Origin: Inhella inkyongensis
Lineage (GTDB): Bacteria; Pseudomonadota; Gammaproteobacteria; Burkholderiales; Burkholderiaceae_C
DNA: 64,000 nt
Reading direction: 5' to 3'
Assembly: GCF_005952805.1 (NCBI RefSeq)
Contig: NZ_CP040709.1
Location: 2,976,001 to 3,040,000, forward strand
Both the position numbers and the translations under genes were made by a program. The stretch's first letter is position 1, and every line of letters starts with the position of its first letter. Shown here one piece after another: positions 5,704 to 14,931 of this stretch. Under the pieces are notes generated by a model. The model did no database searches, was not told the origin of the DNA, and worked only from the letters and a program-made list of their open reading frames with translations.

Positions 5704-8187
5704 TCAGGGCGGCGCCAGATAGTCGGCCGGCCGTGCGCGTTCTGCCGGCGCCGCATCGCCCATGAACAACGGAGGGGCGGCGATGGTGCTGGGCAGAGCC
5801 GCCTTCCACAGGGGCTGGCCCTGCGCATCCAGCAACTCCAAATCGCCCCCCCAGCCCTGTTGAGCAAAGCGCAAGCTGGCCTGTCGCCCATCGCTCAGGC
5901 GCAGGCGCACGCCGCCCTCGCCCAGGGCCTCCACCTGTGCCAGCGCGCCGGGCAGCGCCAGCACGTTCAGATAGAGCCCGGGGCTGGCGCTGCGGGCCTC
6001 GCGCTCAATGCGCCAACCGCGCTCGCCGGCGCGATTGGCCGCCAGCTCGGTCACCCGCAATGGCTCGGCGCCCAGCGCATGCAGGTCCAGGCCTTGCCCG
6101 CCGATGCGAAGGCGCGCCGTCTGCCCTTCCAGGGTGGGCGCGGCCGGCAGGTTCAGGGTCCAGACGCGCTGCGTGGCCGTGCGAGTGGCCACCCGGTCCA
6201 GCACCACCCAGACCCCCGGGCGCAGGAAGAAGAACTCGCGCCGCAGCTGTTCGACCTGGTGGTTGCCGTAGTGATTGACGCCCTCGTGCCGGAAGGCATA
6301 GACGGGGGTGACATCGGCCGCCACATAGGCGAACTGGGCGTGGTTGCGCAGCCCCATCACGCGGCAGGGCTGGCCCTGGGGCGTCATGCGGATCTCCTGG
6401 CCCTGAGCGTCGTTCAGGCGCAGCAGGTTGTGCAGGGCCAGGCCCTGCTCGATGCCGGAATCCGAGCGCAGATTGGCGTCGTCGGCCAGCCAGCGCTGGT
6501 GGAACAACACGAAGCTGCCCTGGTCGGCATGGGCGTGGCTCTCCTTGTAGGCGCCACAGATGAAGTTGGCATAGCTGGCCTGCAGGCCCCAGTCTGATCG
6601 CATCATCAACTGGCCCGTGCCTTCGCCCCAATAGAGCGTGGAGAGCTCGGCAGCCGGCGCAGCCGTGGGCGGCGGCGCGTAGAGGAGCTCTTGCACGTCG
6701 TTGAAGCTGTGGCGCATGCGCGGCACGCTGCTGCGCCGCAAGTGATCCAGCGCCACCGGGCTCAAGCGATCCTGTGGGAACAGGGCCGCCAGCTGCAGCA
6801 GGTAGTCGCGGTGGTAGTCAAACAGCGCGGCTGTCGCATCGCGGGCGTGGTCGCCGGTGGGCGCCAGGCGGTCCAGGCTGGGCGTGATGCTGTGCAGTAG
6901 ATGCGCCATCGAATCGCGCGCATGCGGACTTAGATGCGCAATGCGCTCACCCGTGCTGCGCTCCCAGACCTCATACACACCCCAGAGCGTGCGCAGCGCC
7001 GTGCCATAGCCCGTGCCTTCCAGCGAGCCGCCGCCCTGCAACTCACGCGCATAGAGAGGCCAAAGCTCGCCCGCCAGCTTCTGGTGGCGCACCAGATCCA
7101 GCCACACGGGCGCCTGCGGATGCTCACCCTGGCTGGCCAAGCCCAGCAGCACCGCCGCATTCAAGAAGTGGAAGTAGTAGTTGTTGGCCGGGTTGTCGCG
7201 CCCCCAACCGCTCCAGCGCATCTCGCGCCCGCCCCATTGCGCGGCCACGCCGCCAGCGGGGCTGGCCGGCGCCAGCCAGACATTCCAGACCGCCTGGTGG
7301 GCGTAAGCCAGCCAACGGCTGCGCTGCGCCGGCGTGAGGGCCTCGAAACACCAGTCGTACACCCGCGCCACATTACCGACCCAAGCGTCGACTTCCAGAT
7401 AGGAGTCGCCCGCCACCTGCGGCGCCTGGGCGGCGGCGATGCGCGCCTCCTCAGCCGTCACCAGGCTTTCCGTTTGCGCCACCGCCAGATCGCGGTAGCG
7501 CGGGTCGTCGCTCATCTGCCAGAGCAGGGCGGCGTACCAGGGCTGGTAGGCGTAGTCGGGCCGACCGGCCAGCGCCCGATCCACCTGCTCCTTCAGGCGC
7601 AGGGCCTCGGGGGCACCCAGGCGCAGCTTGGTGCGCAGGCAATCGCGTAGAGCGGTGTGGTTCAGGAGCAGCTTGGGATGGCTGGCCGCGAAACTCGGCG
7701 CCACCCCTTCCCGCGCGGTGGGCAGGCTGCAATCGGCAGCCGGGTTCACCGCCACGAAGCGGGCACTGACGCTGCGCGCGCCAGCCATGTCGAACTCACA
7801 GGCGACGAAGTCCGGGCAGCCCGACTCCCAGCGATCAAAGCGAAAGCCGCTGGCCGGCAGCGCACGCAAGGCCACGCGACGGCCCAGGCTGAGCTCCGCG
7901 CTGCACCGCGCGCCGCAATCAATCGCCCCGTCCACGCTGAGGATGCGGCCCGTGCCGGCACTCACGCTCACCGACAGGGCGGCGCTCGGGCCTGGCGCCG
8001 GTGCTGGCGGCGGAGGCGGCGGCGGGGGAGCGGGAGGGGGCGGCGCAGGCGGCGGCGGTGGGGCCGTGGACGGACTGGGCGAGGGGCTGGGCGCCGGGGC
8101 GTCACCGCCTCCGCCGCCCCCTCCGCAGGCCGTCAACACGGCCAGGGCCAGGCCAAGCAGAAGGGTCTGGATTCGAGCGGGCTTCAT
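5704..8187 (-). CDS. Heparinase II/III-like lipoprotein
   Basis: About 827 residues when started at the ATG complementary to 8185-8187. This start is preferred because it gives a lipoprotein signal peptide with lipobox LTAC (Cys 21). After the lipid-anchored Cys come a Gly run and a long Pro/Ser-rich linker. A small InlB-B-repeat-like module follows (SVSAGTGRILSVDGAIDCG, with paired cysteines), then a large alpha-toroid and beta-sandwich region typical of heparinase II/III and alginate-lyase enzymes. That region contains YGNHQVEQLRREFFFLRPG. The likely role is cell-surface or periplasmic cleavage of an acidic polysaccharide. The substrate is unknown and no other polysaccharide-utilisation gene is adjacent. 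Confidence 0.8.
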   Translation of the reverse strand: MKPARIQTLLLGLALAVLTACGGGGGGGDAPAPSPSPSPSTAPPPPPAPPPPAPPPPPPPPAPAPGPSAALSVSVSAGTGRILSVDGAIDCGARCSAELSLGRRVALRALPASGFRFDRWESGCPDFVACEFDMAGARSVSARFVAVNPAADCSLPTAREGVAPSFAASHPKLLLNHTALRDCLRTKLRLGAPEALRLKEQVDRALAGRPDYAYQPWYAALLWQMSDDPRYRDLAVAQTESLVTAEEARIAAAQAPQVAGDSYLEVDAWVGNVARVYDWCFEALTPAQRSRWLAYAHQAVWNVWLAPASPAGGVAAQWGGREMRWSGWGRDNPANNYYFHFLNAAVLLGLASQGEHPQAPVWLDLVRHQKLAGELWPLYARELQGGGSLEGTGYGTALRTLWGVYEVWERSTGERIAHLSPHARDSMAHLLHSITPSLDRLAPTGDHARDATAALFDYHRDYLLQLAALFPQDRLSPVALDHLRRSSVPRMRHSFNDVQELLYAPPPTAAPAAELSTLYWGEGTGQLMMRSDWGLQASYANFICGAYKESHAHADQGSFVLFHQRWLADDANLRSDSGIEQGLALHNLLRLNDAQGQEIRMTPQGQPCRVMGLRNHAQFAYVAADVTPVYAFRHEGVNHYGNHQVEQLRREFFFLRPGVWVVLDRVATRTATQRVWTLNLPAAPTLEGQTARLRIGGQGLDLHALGAEPLRVTELAANRAGERGWRIEREARSASPGLYLNVLALPGALAQVEALGEGGVRLRLSDGRQASLRFAQQGWGGDLELLDAQGQPLWKAALPSTIAAPPLFMGDAAPAERARPADYLAPP

Positions 8188-8261
8188 CCGTCGCACCCTA
8201 GCGCGACTTCGCCAGACGCGGGCGGCAGTGCGTGTAAGCGTTTGTCTAGGATGCGGCCCGC

Positions 8262-8852
8262 ATGAATGCCAAGCCCCCTCCCCGTCTGAGCACCACCCCG
8301 CGCTGGCGTCAGCCCCTTCCCTGGATGCTGGCGCTGGCCCTGCCCCTGGTGGCCTGGGTGGTCGATCAGTCCCTGGGCGTGCGCGTCGAGGTGGAGGCCA
8401 AGATCTGGCGGCGTGAGGTGGATATCGAAGCCTCGCAAGTGCAGCCGCAGTCCGACTGGTGCGACAAGCTGCCGGCCGCTGCCACCGAAGTGGAGCGCCT
8501 GCAGCGCGAGGACCCTGGGCAAGCCGGGCAGATGCGTGCTTACTGCCGTTTCCGCGGTCCGGGCTGGAGCCTGCTGCGACGCGCCGTGGCCGAGGGGGAC
8601 GGGGCACGCACGCCGCATTGGCCGGTGCTGCGGCTCTCGCCCGGCATCGAGCGCGAGGGCCAACGCCGCGCCTGGGCTTGGGTGATGCTGCGCGCCGCCG
8701 ATGGCCGCGAGTGGCAATGCACCCCACCGCTGCCGCAGTGGTTGGCCTTGCAGCCCGGCCAGCGGCTTCGGCTCAAGGTCGATCAATTCGGCGTGGCCAA
8801 CTGCGCCAGCCTGCCACAGCCGGCGCCGCCCGCTCAGAAGCGCCCGGCCTGA
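8262..8852 (+). CDS. Membrane-anchored protein of unknown function
   Basis: A 196-residue protein with a basic N-terminus, one hydrophobic segment (about residues 20-36, WMLALALPLVAWVVDQ) and a soluble domain that probably faces the periplasm. The soluble part has a few cysteines (DWCDKLP, YCRFRG, QCTPP, NCASL) that could form disulfides. No family was recognised. It is divergent from the heparinase-like gene. Its last 19 bases overlap the 3' end of the convergent pirin gene, a sign of compact packing. Confidence 0.65.
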   Translation: MNAKPPPRLSTTPRWRQPLPWMLALALPLVAWVVDQSLGVRVEVEAKIWRREVDIEASQVQPQSDWCDKLPAAATEVERLQREDPGQAGQMRAYCRFRGPGWSLLRRAVAEGDGARTPHWPVLRLSPGIEREGQRRAWAWVMLRAADGREWQCTPPLPQWLALQPGQRLRLKVDQFGVANCASLPQPAPPAQKRPA

Positions 8853-9712
8853 TAGTCCCGCACCGCCTGCACCAGTTCGGCCTGCGTGTTCATCACGAAG
8901 GGGCCGTGCTGAGCAATCGGCTCCTGCAACGGCCGCCCCGCCAGCAGCAGGAAGCGCGCACCCTCCGGGCCGGCCTGCAAGCGCACGCCGTCGCTGCCCG
9001 GCGTGTTGGACAAGACCGCCAGCCGCTGGGCAGGCACCGTGCAAGCGCTGGCCAACGCCACGCTGCCGCGATAGACCACGAAGAAGGCGTTGTGCGTCTC
9101 GGGCAAGGCCTGCTCGAAGCTTGCGCCGGGCTGCAGATGCACATCCAGATAGAGCGGCTCGGTATGCTCGCGCTGCATGGCGCCCAAAACGCCGAGGTGC
9201 TGGCCAGCGATGACCCGCACCCGCACGCTCACATCCCCACCCACACCCTCACCGTCAGCGCGCCACTCCGGCACTTCGGCGCTGGGGATGTCTCGATACC
9301 AAGCCGGCCGCATCTTGTCGCGCGCGGGTAGGTTCAGCCACAACTGAAAGCCCTCCATGCGCCCCTGTTCCTGCTCAGGCAGCTCCGAATGAATGACGCC
9401 CCGCCCGGCCGTCATCCACTGCACGCCGCCCGACTGCAGCAGGCCCTCGTGACCTGCAGAGTCGCGGTGACGCATGCGACCTTCGAGCATGTAGGTCACG
9501 GTCTCGAAGCCCCGATGCGGATGCGGCGGAAAGCCCGCCAGATAGTCGCTCGGCTCATCCGTGCCAAAGGCGTCCAGCATCAAGAAGGGATCGAGCCGAC
9601 GCTGCAGATGGGTGCTGAGCAGGCGAGTCAGTCGCACGCCCGCGCCATCCTGCGTGGCCTGCCCGGCCACCACGGACTCCACCGCACGAGGGTGCTGCAC
9701 GGTGTCAGCCAT
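8834..9712 (-). CDS. Pirin family protein (bicupin)
   Basis: A 292-residue pirin-type bicupin. The N-terminal cupin holds the metal ligands in PPHPHRGFETVTYMLEG and later VIHSE, with the typical stretch GGVQWMTAGRGVIHSE. A C-terminal pirin domain follows. Bacterial pirins such as YhhW can act as quercetinases, while others modulate enzymes. The gene overlaps the DoxX gene by 8 bases and is last of a three-gene operon azoR-doxX-pirin. That grouping is common in proteobacteria and points to quinone or electrophile stress. Confidence 0.9.
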   Translation of the reverse strand: MADTVQHPRAVESVVAGQATQDGAGVRLTRLLSTHLQRRLDPFLMLDAFGTDEPSDYLAGFPPHPHRGFETVTYMLEGRMRHRDSAGHEGLLQSGGVQWMTAGRGVIHSELPEQEQGRMEGFQLWLNLPARDKMRPAWYRDIPSAEVPEWRADGEGVGGDVSVRVRVIAGQHLGVLGAMQREHTEPLYLDVHLQPGASFEQALPETHNAFFVVYRGSVALASACTVPAQRLAVLSNTPGSDGVRLQAGPEGARFLLLAGRPLQEPIAQHGPFVMNTQAELVQAVRDYQAGRF

Positions 9713-10061
9713 ATTGCGGCTCCGTTTGTGGGCGGCGCATTGCGACCCACAGGGCCAAGCTCAAGAGGACCAAGGCGGGCACGCCCTGCTCCAGCGGCGT
9801 GTGGCGCACATGAAAGTACAAGGCTCCGGCCATGATGGGCACCAGCCCCGCCGCAGCCAGCCGGCGCAGGCGCGGAATGAAGAGGCCCAGGGCCCCGGCC
9901 ACTTCGGCCGAGCCGATGAAATAACCGAACCAGGCTGGCAGGCCCAGGATGCCGAAGCTCGCGTGCAATTCGGGCACCCCGGCCAACTTGGCGCCGCCGC
10001 CCAGCAGCAGGGGCAGGGCCAACAGGGTGATGGGCAGATAGGTCTTGATCTTGTTCAGCAT
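9705..10061 (-). CDS. DoxX family membrane protein
   Basis: A 118-residue protein with four predicted membrane helices (for example ITLLALPLLLGGGAKLAG and AWFGYFIGSAEVAGALGLFI), the size and pattern of the DoxX/DoxD-like family. It lies in the inner membrane and family members are often induced by oxidants or thiol stress. It sits 20 bases downstream of azoR and overlaps the pirin gene by 8 bases, so the three are almost certainly co-transcribed under the divergent LysR regulator. Confidence 0.88.
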   Translation of the reverse strand: MLNKIKTYLPITLLALPLLLGGGAKLAGVPELHASFGILGLPAWFGYFIGSAEVAGALGLFIPRLRRLAAAGLVPIMAGALYFHVRHTPLEQGVPALVLLSLALWVAMRRPQTEPQYG

Positions 10062-10081
10062 GGGCGTCTTTCAAATGCGGC

Positions 10082-10693
10082 TCAGGCCGCGATGGTTTGG
10101 GTGAGTGCTTCAATTTCGGCGCGCGCCGCAGCCAGGCCGGCGGCTTGGGCCTCGGGGCCCATGTTCAGGCCCTCGGCATAGACGAAGTGCAAGTCCGTCA
10201 TGCCCAAAAAGCCCAGCACGGTACGCAGATAGGGAACCATGCTGTCCTGCGGCTGGTCGCGGTGGATGCCACCACGCGCCAACACCGCATAGACGCGCTT
10301 GCCCTTCAGCAAGCCCTCGGGGCCCTTGGCGCTGTAGCGAAAAGTGACGCCGGCCTTGGCCACCGCATCGATCCAGTTCTTCAATGCGGCCGGCACGCCG
10401 AAATTGATCATCGGCACGGCCAGCACCAGGGTGTCGGCGGCACGCAGTTGCTCGATATAGGCCATGTCCTGGGCCACACGCTCGGCCTGTGCCGGGCTGC
10501 GCTGCTCGGCCGGCGTGAACAAGGCTTGCAAGGCAGCCTCGTCCAGGGCGGCGGGCGCCTGGCGGCCCAGTTCCAGCACCTGCAAGCTGGCCTCAGGCTG
10601 GGCCTGGCGCAACCCGGCCACCAATTCGTCGGCCAGGCGGGTGGAGAAGGAGTCGGCGGCGGCGCGGGCGCTGGAATTGATCTGAAGAATCAT
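10082..10693 (-). CDS. azoR: AzoR, FMN-dependent NADH:azo/quinone oxidoreductase
   Basis: A 203-residue flavodoxin-fold enzyme that reduces azo compounds and quinones by two electrons with NADH. The N-terminus ILQINSSAR binds the FMN phosphate. MINFGVPAALKNWIDAV and VYAVLARGGIH are signature stretches of the AzoR/acyl-carrier phosphodiesterase-like family. Length is typical. It is the first gene of the azoR-doxX-pirin operon and is divergent from a LysR gene. The intergenic region holds two good inverted repeats that could be the operators. Confidence 0.92.
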   Translation of the reverse strand: MILQINSSARAAADSFSTRLADELVAGLRQAQPEASLQVLELGRQAPAALDEAALQALFTPAEQRSPAQAERVAQDMAYIEQLRAADTLVLAVPMINFGVPAALKNWIDAVAKAGVTFRYSAKGPEGLLKGKRVYAVLARGGIHRDQPQDSMVPYLRTVLGFLGMTDLHFVYAEGLNMGPEAQAAGLAAARAEIEALTQTIAA

Positions 10694-10705
10694 CTTGGGC
10701 TCCGG

Positions 10706-10735
10706 GTTCGTTCAGAGGCTTGGTGTGGAACGAAC
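10706..10735. promoter_or_regulatory. Inverted repeat GTTCGTTC-N14-GAACGAAC
   Basis: Perfect 8+8 inverted repeat (10706-10713 and 10728-10735) immediately upstream of azoR, whose start codon lies at 10691-10693. The position suits a repressor or LysR contact site overlapping the azoR promoter. Together with the palindrome at 10784 it makes a two-site arrangement common for LysR regulators. Confidence 0.5.
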
Positions 10736-10783
10736 TGTATGGATGCACCAATCGAAGAAAAAGCCGCCTTAATGCATATCATC

Positions 10784-10799
10784 GTTCCACCAATGGAAC
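10784..10799. promoter_or_regulatory. LysR-type palindrome GTTCCA-ccaa-TGGAAC
   Basis: Perfect 6-4-6 palindrome just upstream of the LysR gene start (10813). It contains the T-N11-A core usual for LysR operators and shares the half-site TGGAAC with sequence at 10726-10731. It is likely the recognition site of the adjacent regulator, an inference from position and form. Confidence 0.5.
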
Positions 10800-10812
10800 T
10801 ATCAAGGTCAAG

Positions 10813-11739
10813 ATGACGCGCGACGCCGACGACCTGTTGCTGTTTGCCAAAGTGATGGAGGCCGGCAGCCTGGTCGGTGCTGCCGAGCGCCTGCAACTGC
10901 CCAAATCCACGGTCTCGCGCCGCCTCACCGCGCTGGAAGCGCGCCTGGGCGAAAAGCTGCTGCAGCGCACCACGCGCCGCCTGGCGTTGACGGAGTTCGG
11001 CCAGGGCGTGCTGGAACACGCCCGCGCGCTCAGCGCAGAAGTGGACAGCGCCCTGGCCCTGGCCCTGCACCGCCAGCAACAGCCCAGCGGGCGGCTGCGC
11101 GTGTCCATGCCGGCAGACTTCGCGCACTTGATGGCCGGCCCGGCCATCGAAGCCTTTTTGCGCGACCACCCGCAGGTGCAGCTGGAACTGGATCTCTCGC
11201 CCCGCCGTGTGGATCTGATCGCCGAGGGCTTTGACCTGGCCATTCGCATGGGCAGCCTGCCCGACGACAGCCAGCTCGCCGCACGCCGTCTGGCCCTGGT
11301 GCAAGGGGGGCTCTACGCCAGCCCCGACTACCTGGCGCGGCAGGGGGAGCCGCAGCATCCGGACGCCCTTTTGCATCTGCACGGACTGATGATCCTCGGC
11401 CGCCAGGGTGAGGCCCTGCCCTGGGTGCTGAGCCGTGGCGACGGCGCAAACCTTGAGGTCTGGCAGGGCAGCCCGCAGCAACGCACCTTGGCCAATGCCC
11501 CGGACCTGCTCGGGCGCCTGGCCTGCGCCGGCCTCGGTCTGACCCTGGTGGCCAACCACTTTGCGGCGGCCTATGTGGCGCGCGGTCAGTTGCGGCGGGT
11601 GCTGCCCGAGTGGTGCCTGCCCGCCATTGAATGCTGGGCGGTATTCCCCGGGCGACGCCTACTGCCACTGCGCACAAGGCTGTTTATCGAGGGCCTGGAG
11701 CGCGTGATGAGCGAGGCCTGGAGTCCTCACCCCAGCTGA
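10813..11739 (+). CDS. LysR family transcriptional regulator (azoR-linked)
   Basis: A 308-residue LTTR. The start at 10813 gives the usual N-terminus MTRDADDLLLFAKVMEAGS. It runs straight into the winged helix-turn-helix (GAAERLQLPKSTVSRRLTAL), so upstream in-frame ATGs are not needed. A substrate-binding effector domain follows from about residue 90. It is divergent from azoR-doxX-pirin with inverted repeats between them, so it probably controls that operon and itself. The likely signals are quinones or other electrophiles, which is inferred from context only. Confidence 0.9.
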   Translation: MTRDADDLLLFAKVMEAGSLVGAAERLQLPKSTVSRRLTALEARLGEKLLQRTTRRLALTEFGQGVLEHARALSAEVDSALALALHRQQQPSGRLRVSMPADFAHLMAGPAIEAFLRDHPQVQLELDLSPRRVDLIAEGFDLAIRMGSLPDDSQLAARRLALVQGGLYASPDYLARQGEPQHPDALLHLHGLMILGRQGEALPWVLSRGDGANLEVWQGSPQQRTLANAPDLLGRLACAGLGLTLVANHFAAAYVARGQLRRVLPEWCLPAIECWAVFPGRRLLPLRTRLFIEGLERVMSEAWSPHPS

Positions 11740-11796
11740 GCGGGGTTTCACGGACGGTCTGGGAGAATGCCGCGCCTTTCCCTCTAGGAGCTTGGT

Positions 11797-14700
11797 TTGG
11801 GTCGTCTCGTGTTCGCTTGCTTTCTGGCGTGGCTTGCGCTTGGCCTTCGGGCCGCGCCGGCCGTGGCCCCGAGCACGCCCGAACCCCTGGCCGAACCCCG
11901 CTTCGAGACCCTGAGCGACGCGGGCGCCATTCCCGACGGCGTGGTCTCCGCCCTGACTCTGGACCCCCAAGGCCTGGTCTGGGTGGGCACCAGCGTGGGC
12001 CTGTTGCGCTTTGATGGGCACCACTTCGTGCCGGTCTCGATGGCCGGCTTGGGACGGGGCAGCGCCGGCACCACCTTTGTGCGCGCACTGATGGCCGGAC
12101 GCGACGGACGCATCTGGGTCGGCACCGAGGGGCAGTTGCTGGGCGCCTACGACCCGCGCACCGAACAATGGCAGCTCTTCCGCCACGACCCCCAGCAGCC
12201 CGGCAGTCTGGGCGGCGTGGTGCGCACCCTGGCCGAGGACGCCCAGGGCCGCATCTGGGTGGGCAGCACCGGCGGCGGTCTGCAGGTGCTGGAGCCCGGC
12301 AGCACCCAGTTCAAACGCTATGGCGCCGCCGAGGGCCTGCCCGACCCCAGGGTGCAGAAGATTGCCATCGGCCCCGACGGCACGGTCTGGGTCGGCACCT
12401 GGAGCGGCCTGGTGCGCCTGAGCCCCGGGGCGACGCGGCTGACCCCACTGAAGCTGCAGGACGGCAGCGAGCTGCGCCTGCCAGGGCAAGTGGTGCATGC
12501 ACTGGCACCCCTGCGCGATGGCAGCCTGTGGCTGGGCACGCAGGAGGGCGAGCTCTGGCGCGTCGATCTGGCCGAGGCCCAGGCCGAACAATTGGATCGC
12601 CGCCCCGGCAGCCTGGGAGCGGTGCAAACCATCACCGCCGTGCACAGCCACGAAATCTGGATCGGACGCGGCGCCGGCATCGAACTGCGTGATGCCCGCA
12701 ACGGCCAGCTGTTGCGCAGCTTGCGGCCCCGCGCCAACAAACCCTGGAGCCTGGCCGGCGCCGACATCCGCTCCATCCTGCGCGACCCCGCAGGCCTGCT
12801 GTGGGTGGCCGGCTATGGCACCGGGCTGCAGCGCGTCAACAACCTGGAGCAGGCCCTGTGGGTCAGGCGCGCCGACGACGAGCCCGGCAGCTCGATGGCA
12901 GAGCCCGATGTGCGCAGCCTGCTGGCACTGAGCGACGGCACGGTCTGGGTCGGCACCAATGACCGTGGCATTGCCATCCTGGACGCCAGCCTGCGCACCG
13001 TGGGCGGCATCCGGGCCGGCCAGCAGGGCCTGGAAGCCGGGCGTGTGACCGCCCTGGCCCAGGGCCGCAACGGGCATGTCTGGGTCGGTGTCGAGTCGCA
13101 TGTGAAGGAGTTCAGCAGCGCCCGTGCCACGGCCATCCACCACGATGTGGGCCGCGGCCGCTTGCGCCGGCTGGTGGTAGACCGCGAAGGGGCGGTCTGG
13201 GCCGGCACCCAGGACGGCCTGTTCCGCCGCGCTCCCGAGGGCGGCGCCTTCGAGCGCGTAGCCCATCAGGATGGCCGCCCCTTGCTGGGCGGCGTCAACG
13301 CCATGGTTCAGGCGGCCAGTGGCCAGCTGTGGGTCGGCACCGAGGCGGGCCTGTTCCCCATTGCCGCCGGCAGCAAGGCCCTGGCGGCCATCGACTTTGT
13401 GGAGGGTGGACAGCCCGCCAGCCGCAATGTGGTGGGCTTGCTGATCGATGCCGCCGGCGACCTGTGGGTGGACACCACCGCCGGCCTGCACCGGCTGGAA
13501 TCCTGGGATGGCCGTAAGGCCAAGCTGGCCTACCTGGGCGAACAACCCGGCGTCGGCACCGAGGCCTTCGGCGCCAACCTGCTGCAGGACGCGCGCGGCA
13601 AACTGTGGACGCACCGCGGTGTCTACGACCCGGCTCAGCAGCGCGCCCGCCAGCTGGGCGTGGCCGACGGGGTGGACATCGGCTCGGCCTGGTTCCGCAG
13701 CTACACGCAGACCGCCGATGGCCGCATGCTCTTCGGTGGCAGCCGCGGCATCCTGGTGGTGCAACCCCAGGCCTTTGAGTTCGCACGCTTCGCCCCACCC
13801 GTGGTGGCCACGGCGCTGCGCATCGGCTCGCGCGAGCTGCCGCTGGCCCGACTGCAACCGCAGCTGGTGCTACAGCCCGATGAGCGCAGCTTCAGCCTGG
13901 AGTTCGCAGCCATGGACCTCAGCGACCCGGCGCGCAATCGCTACCGCTACCGCCTCCAAGGCGTGGACACGGATTGGGTCGAGTCGCGCTCACGCCAGCG
14001 TCTGGCCAGCTATGGCGGCCTGGCGCCGGGCGCCTACACCCTGGAAATTCAAGGCAGCAACCGCCATGGCGAGTGGAGCCCCAAGACCCTGACGCTGGAG
14101 GTGAAAGTGCTGCCGGCCTGGTGGCAGGCCTGGTGGGGCCGCGCCCTCATCCTGCTCAGCCTCTTGGGGCTGGGTTGGGCCGCCGCGCATTGGCGCACCC
14201 AGCGCCTGCGTCAGCGCCAGAAGGAATTGCAGGAACAGATTGCCATCGCCACCCACGCCTTGGAGGCCAAGTCCAAGGCGCTGGAAGAGTCGGCACTGAC
14301 CGACTCGCTGACCGGACTGCACAACCGCCGCTTTGCGCTGCAGCGACTGGACGACGACCAACGCCTGGCGCGACGCCAATGGGATGAAGCCCAGCGCCTG
14401 GGGCAGTCGGTGAACAGCGAGGCCACCCTGACCTTCTTCATGATCGACCTCGATCACTTCAAGAGCATCAACGACGAGCTCGGCCATGCCGCCGGCGACG
14501 CCGTGTTGGCCCAGATGCGGCCACGCTTGCAGAAGGTGTTCAAGGAGTCTGACTACCTGGTGCGCTGGGGCGGCGAAGAATTCCTGGTGGTGGCGCGCGG
14601 AACGCCGCGCACGGAGCTCTCCGACCTGGCCGAGCGCGCCCGCGCCGTGGTGGCCGGTGAGCCTTTCATCATTCCCAACGGTGAGCCGCTGCGGGTGACC

Positions 14701-14931
14701 TGCTCCATCGGCTTTGCCTGCCACCCGCTGGACCCCACCGAACCCCGCAACGCCCCGTGGTCCGCCGTGCTGGCCGTGGCCGATGCGGCCCTCTACGCCG
14801 CCAAGCGCGAAGGCCGCAACCGCTGGGTTGGCGTGGTGCAAGGCCGCGGCACCCCCTTTGCCATCGCCCAGTCCCTCAGCGGTGAGCGCGAGTGCGAGGC
14901 GGTGGTGGTGCGCGGGTCTACAGCTTCCTAG
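11797..14931 (+). CDS. Periplasmic-propeller sensor diguanylate cyclase (GGDEF)
   Basis: A 1044-residue membrane sensor that makes cyclic di-GMP. It starts at TTG 11797 with AGGAG 6 bases upstream, giving a signal peptide (GRLVFACFLAWLALGLRAAP). Residues about 30-690 are repeated two-component-regulator propeller blades with the motif VWVGT. A Y_Y_Y domain follows (RYRYRLQGVDTDWVES), then one membrane helix (ALILLSLLGLGWAAAHW), a short coiled coil and a GGDEF domain. The active-site motif GGEEF is near residue 927. No RxxD inhibitory site is seen before it. The ligand is unknown; other two-propeller sensors respond to sugars or polysaccharide fragments. Confidence 0.93.
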   Translation: MGRLVFACFLAWLALGLRAAPAVAPSTPEPLAEPRFETLSDAGAIPDGVVSALTLDPQGLVWVGTSVGLLRFDGHHFVPVSMAGLGRGSAGTTFVRALMAGRDGRIWVGTEGQLLGAYDPRTEQWQLFRHDPQQPGSLGGVVRTLAEDAQGRIWVGSTGGGLQVLEPGSTQFKRYGAAEGLPDPRVQKIAIGPDGTVWVGTWSGLVRLSPGATRLTPLKLQDGSELRLPGQVVHALAPLRDGSLWLGTQEGELWRVDLAEAQAEQLDRRPGSLGAVQTITAVHSHEIWIGRGAGIELRDARNGQLLRSLRPRANKPWSLAGADIRSILRDPAGLLWVAGYGTGLQRVNNLEQALWVRRADDEPGSSMAEPDVRSLLALSDGTVWVGTNDRGIAILDASLRTVGGIRAGQQGLEAGRVTALAQGRNGHVWVGVESHVKEFSSARATAIHHDVGRGRLRRLVVDREGAVWAGTQDGLFRRAPEGGAFERVAHQDGRPLLGGVNAMVQAASGQLWVGTEAGLFPIAAGSKALAAIDFVEGGQPASRNVVGLLIDAAGDLWVDTTAGLHRLESWDGRKAKLAYLGEQPGVGTEAFGANLLQDARGKLWTHRGVYDPAQQRARQLGVADGVDIGSAWFRSYTQTADGRMLFGGSRGILVVQPQAFEFARFAPPVVATALRIGSRELPLARLQPQLVLQPDERSFSLEFAAMDLSDPARNRYRYRLQGVDTDWVESRSRQRLASYGGLAPGAYTLEIQGSNRHGEWSPKTLTLEVKVLPAWWQAWWGRALILLSLLGLGWAAAHWRTQRLRQRQKELQEQIAIATHALEAKSKALEESALTDSLTGLHNRRFALQRLDDDQRLARRQWDEAQRLGQSVNSEATLTFFMIDLDHFKSINDELGHAAGDAVLAQMRPRLQKVFKESDYLVRWGGEEFLVVARGTPRTELSDLAERARAVVAGEPFIIPNGEPLRVTCSIGFACHPLDPTEPRNAPWSAVLAVADAALYAAKREGRNRWVGVVQGRGTPFAIAQSLSGERECEAVVVRGSTAS

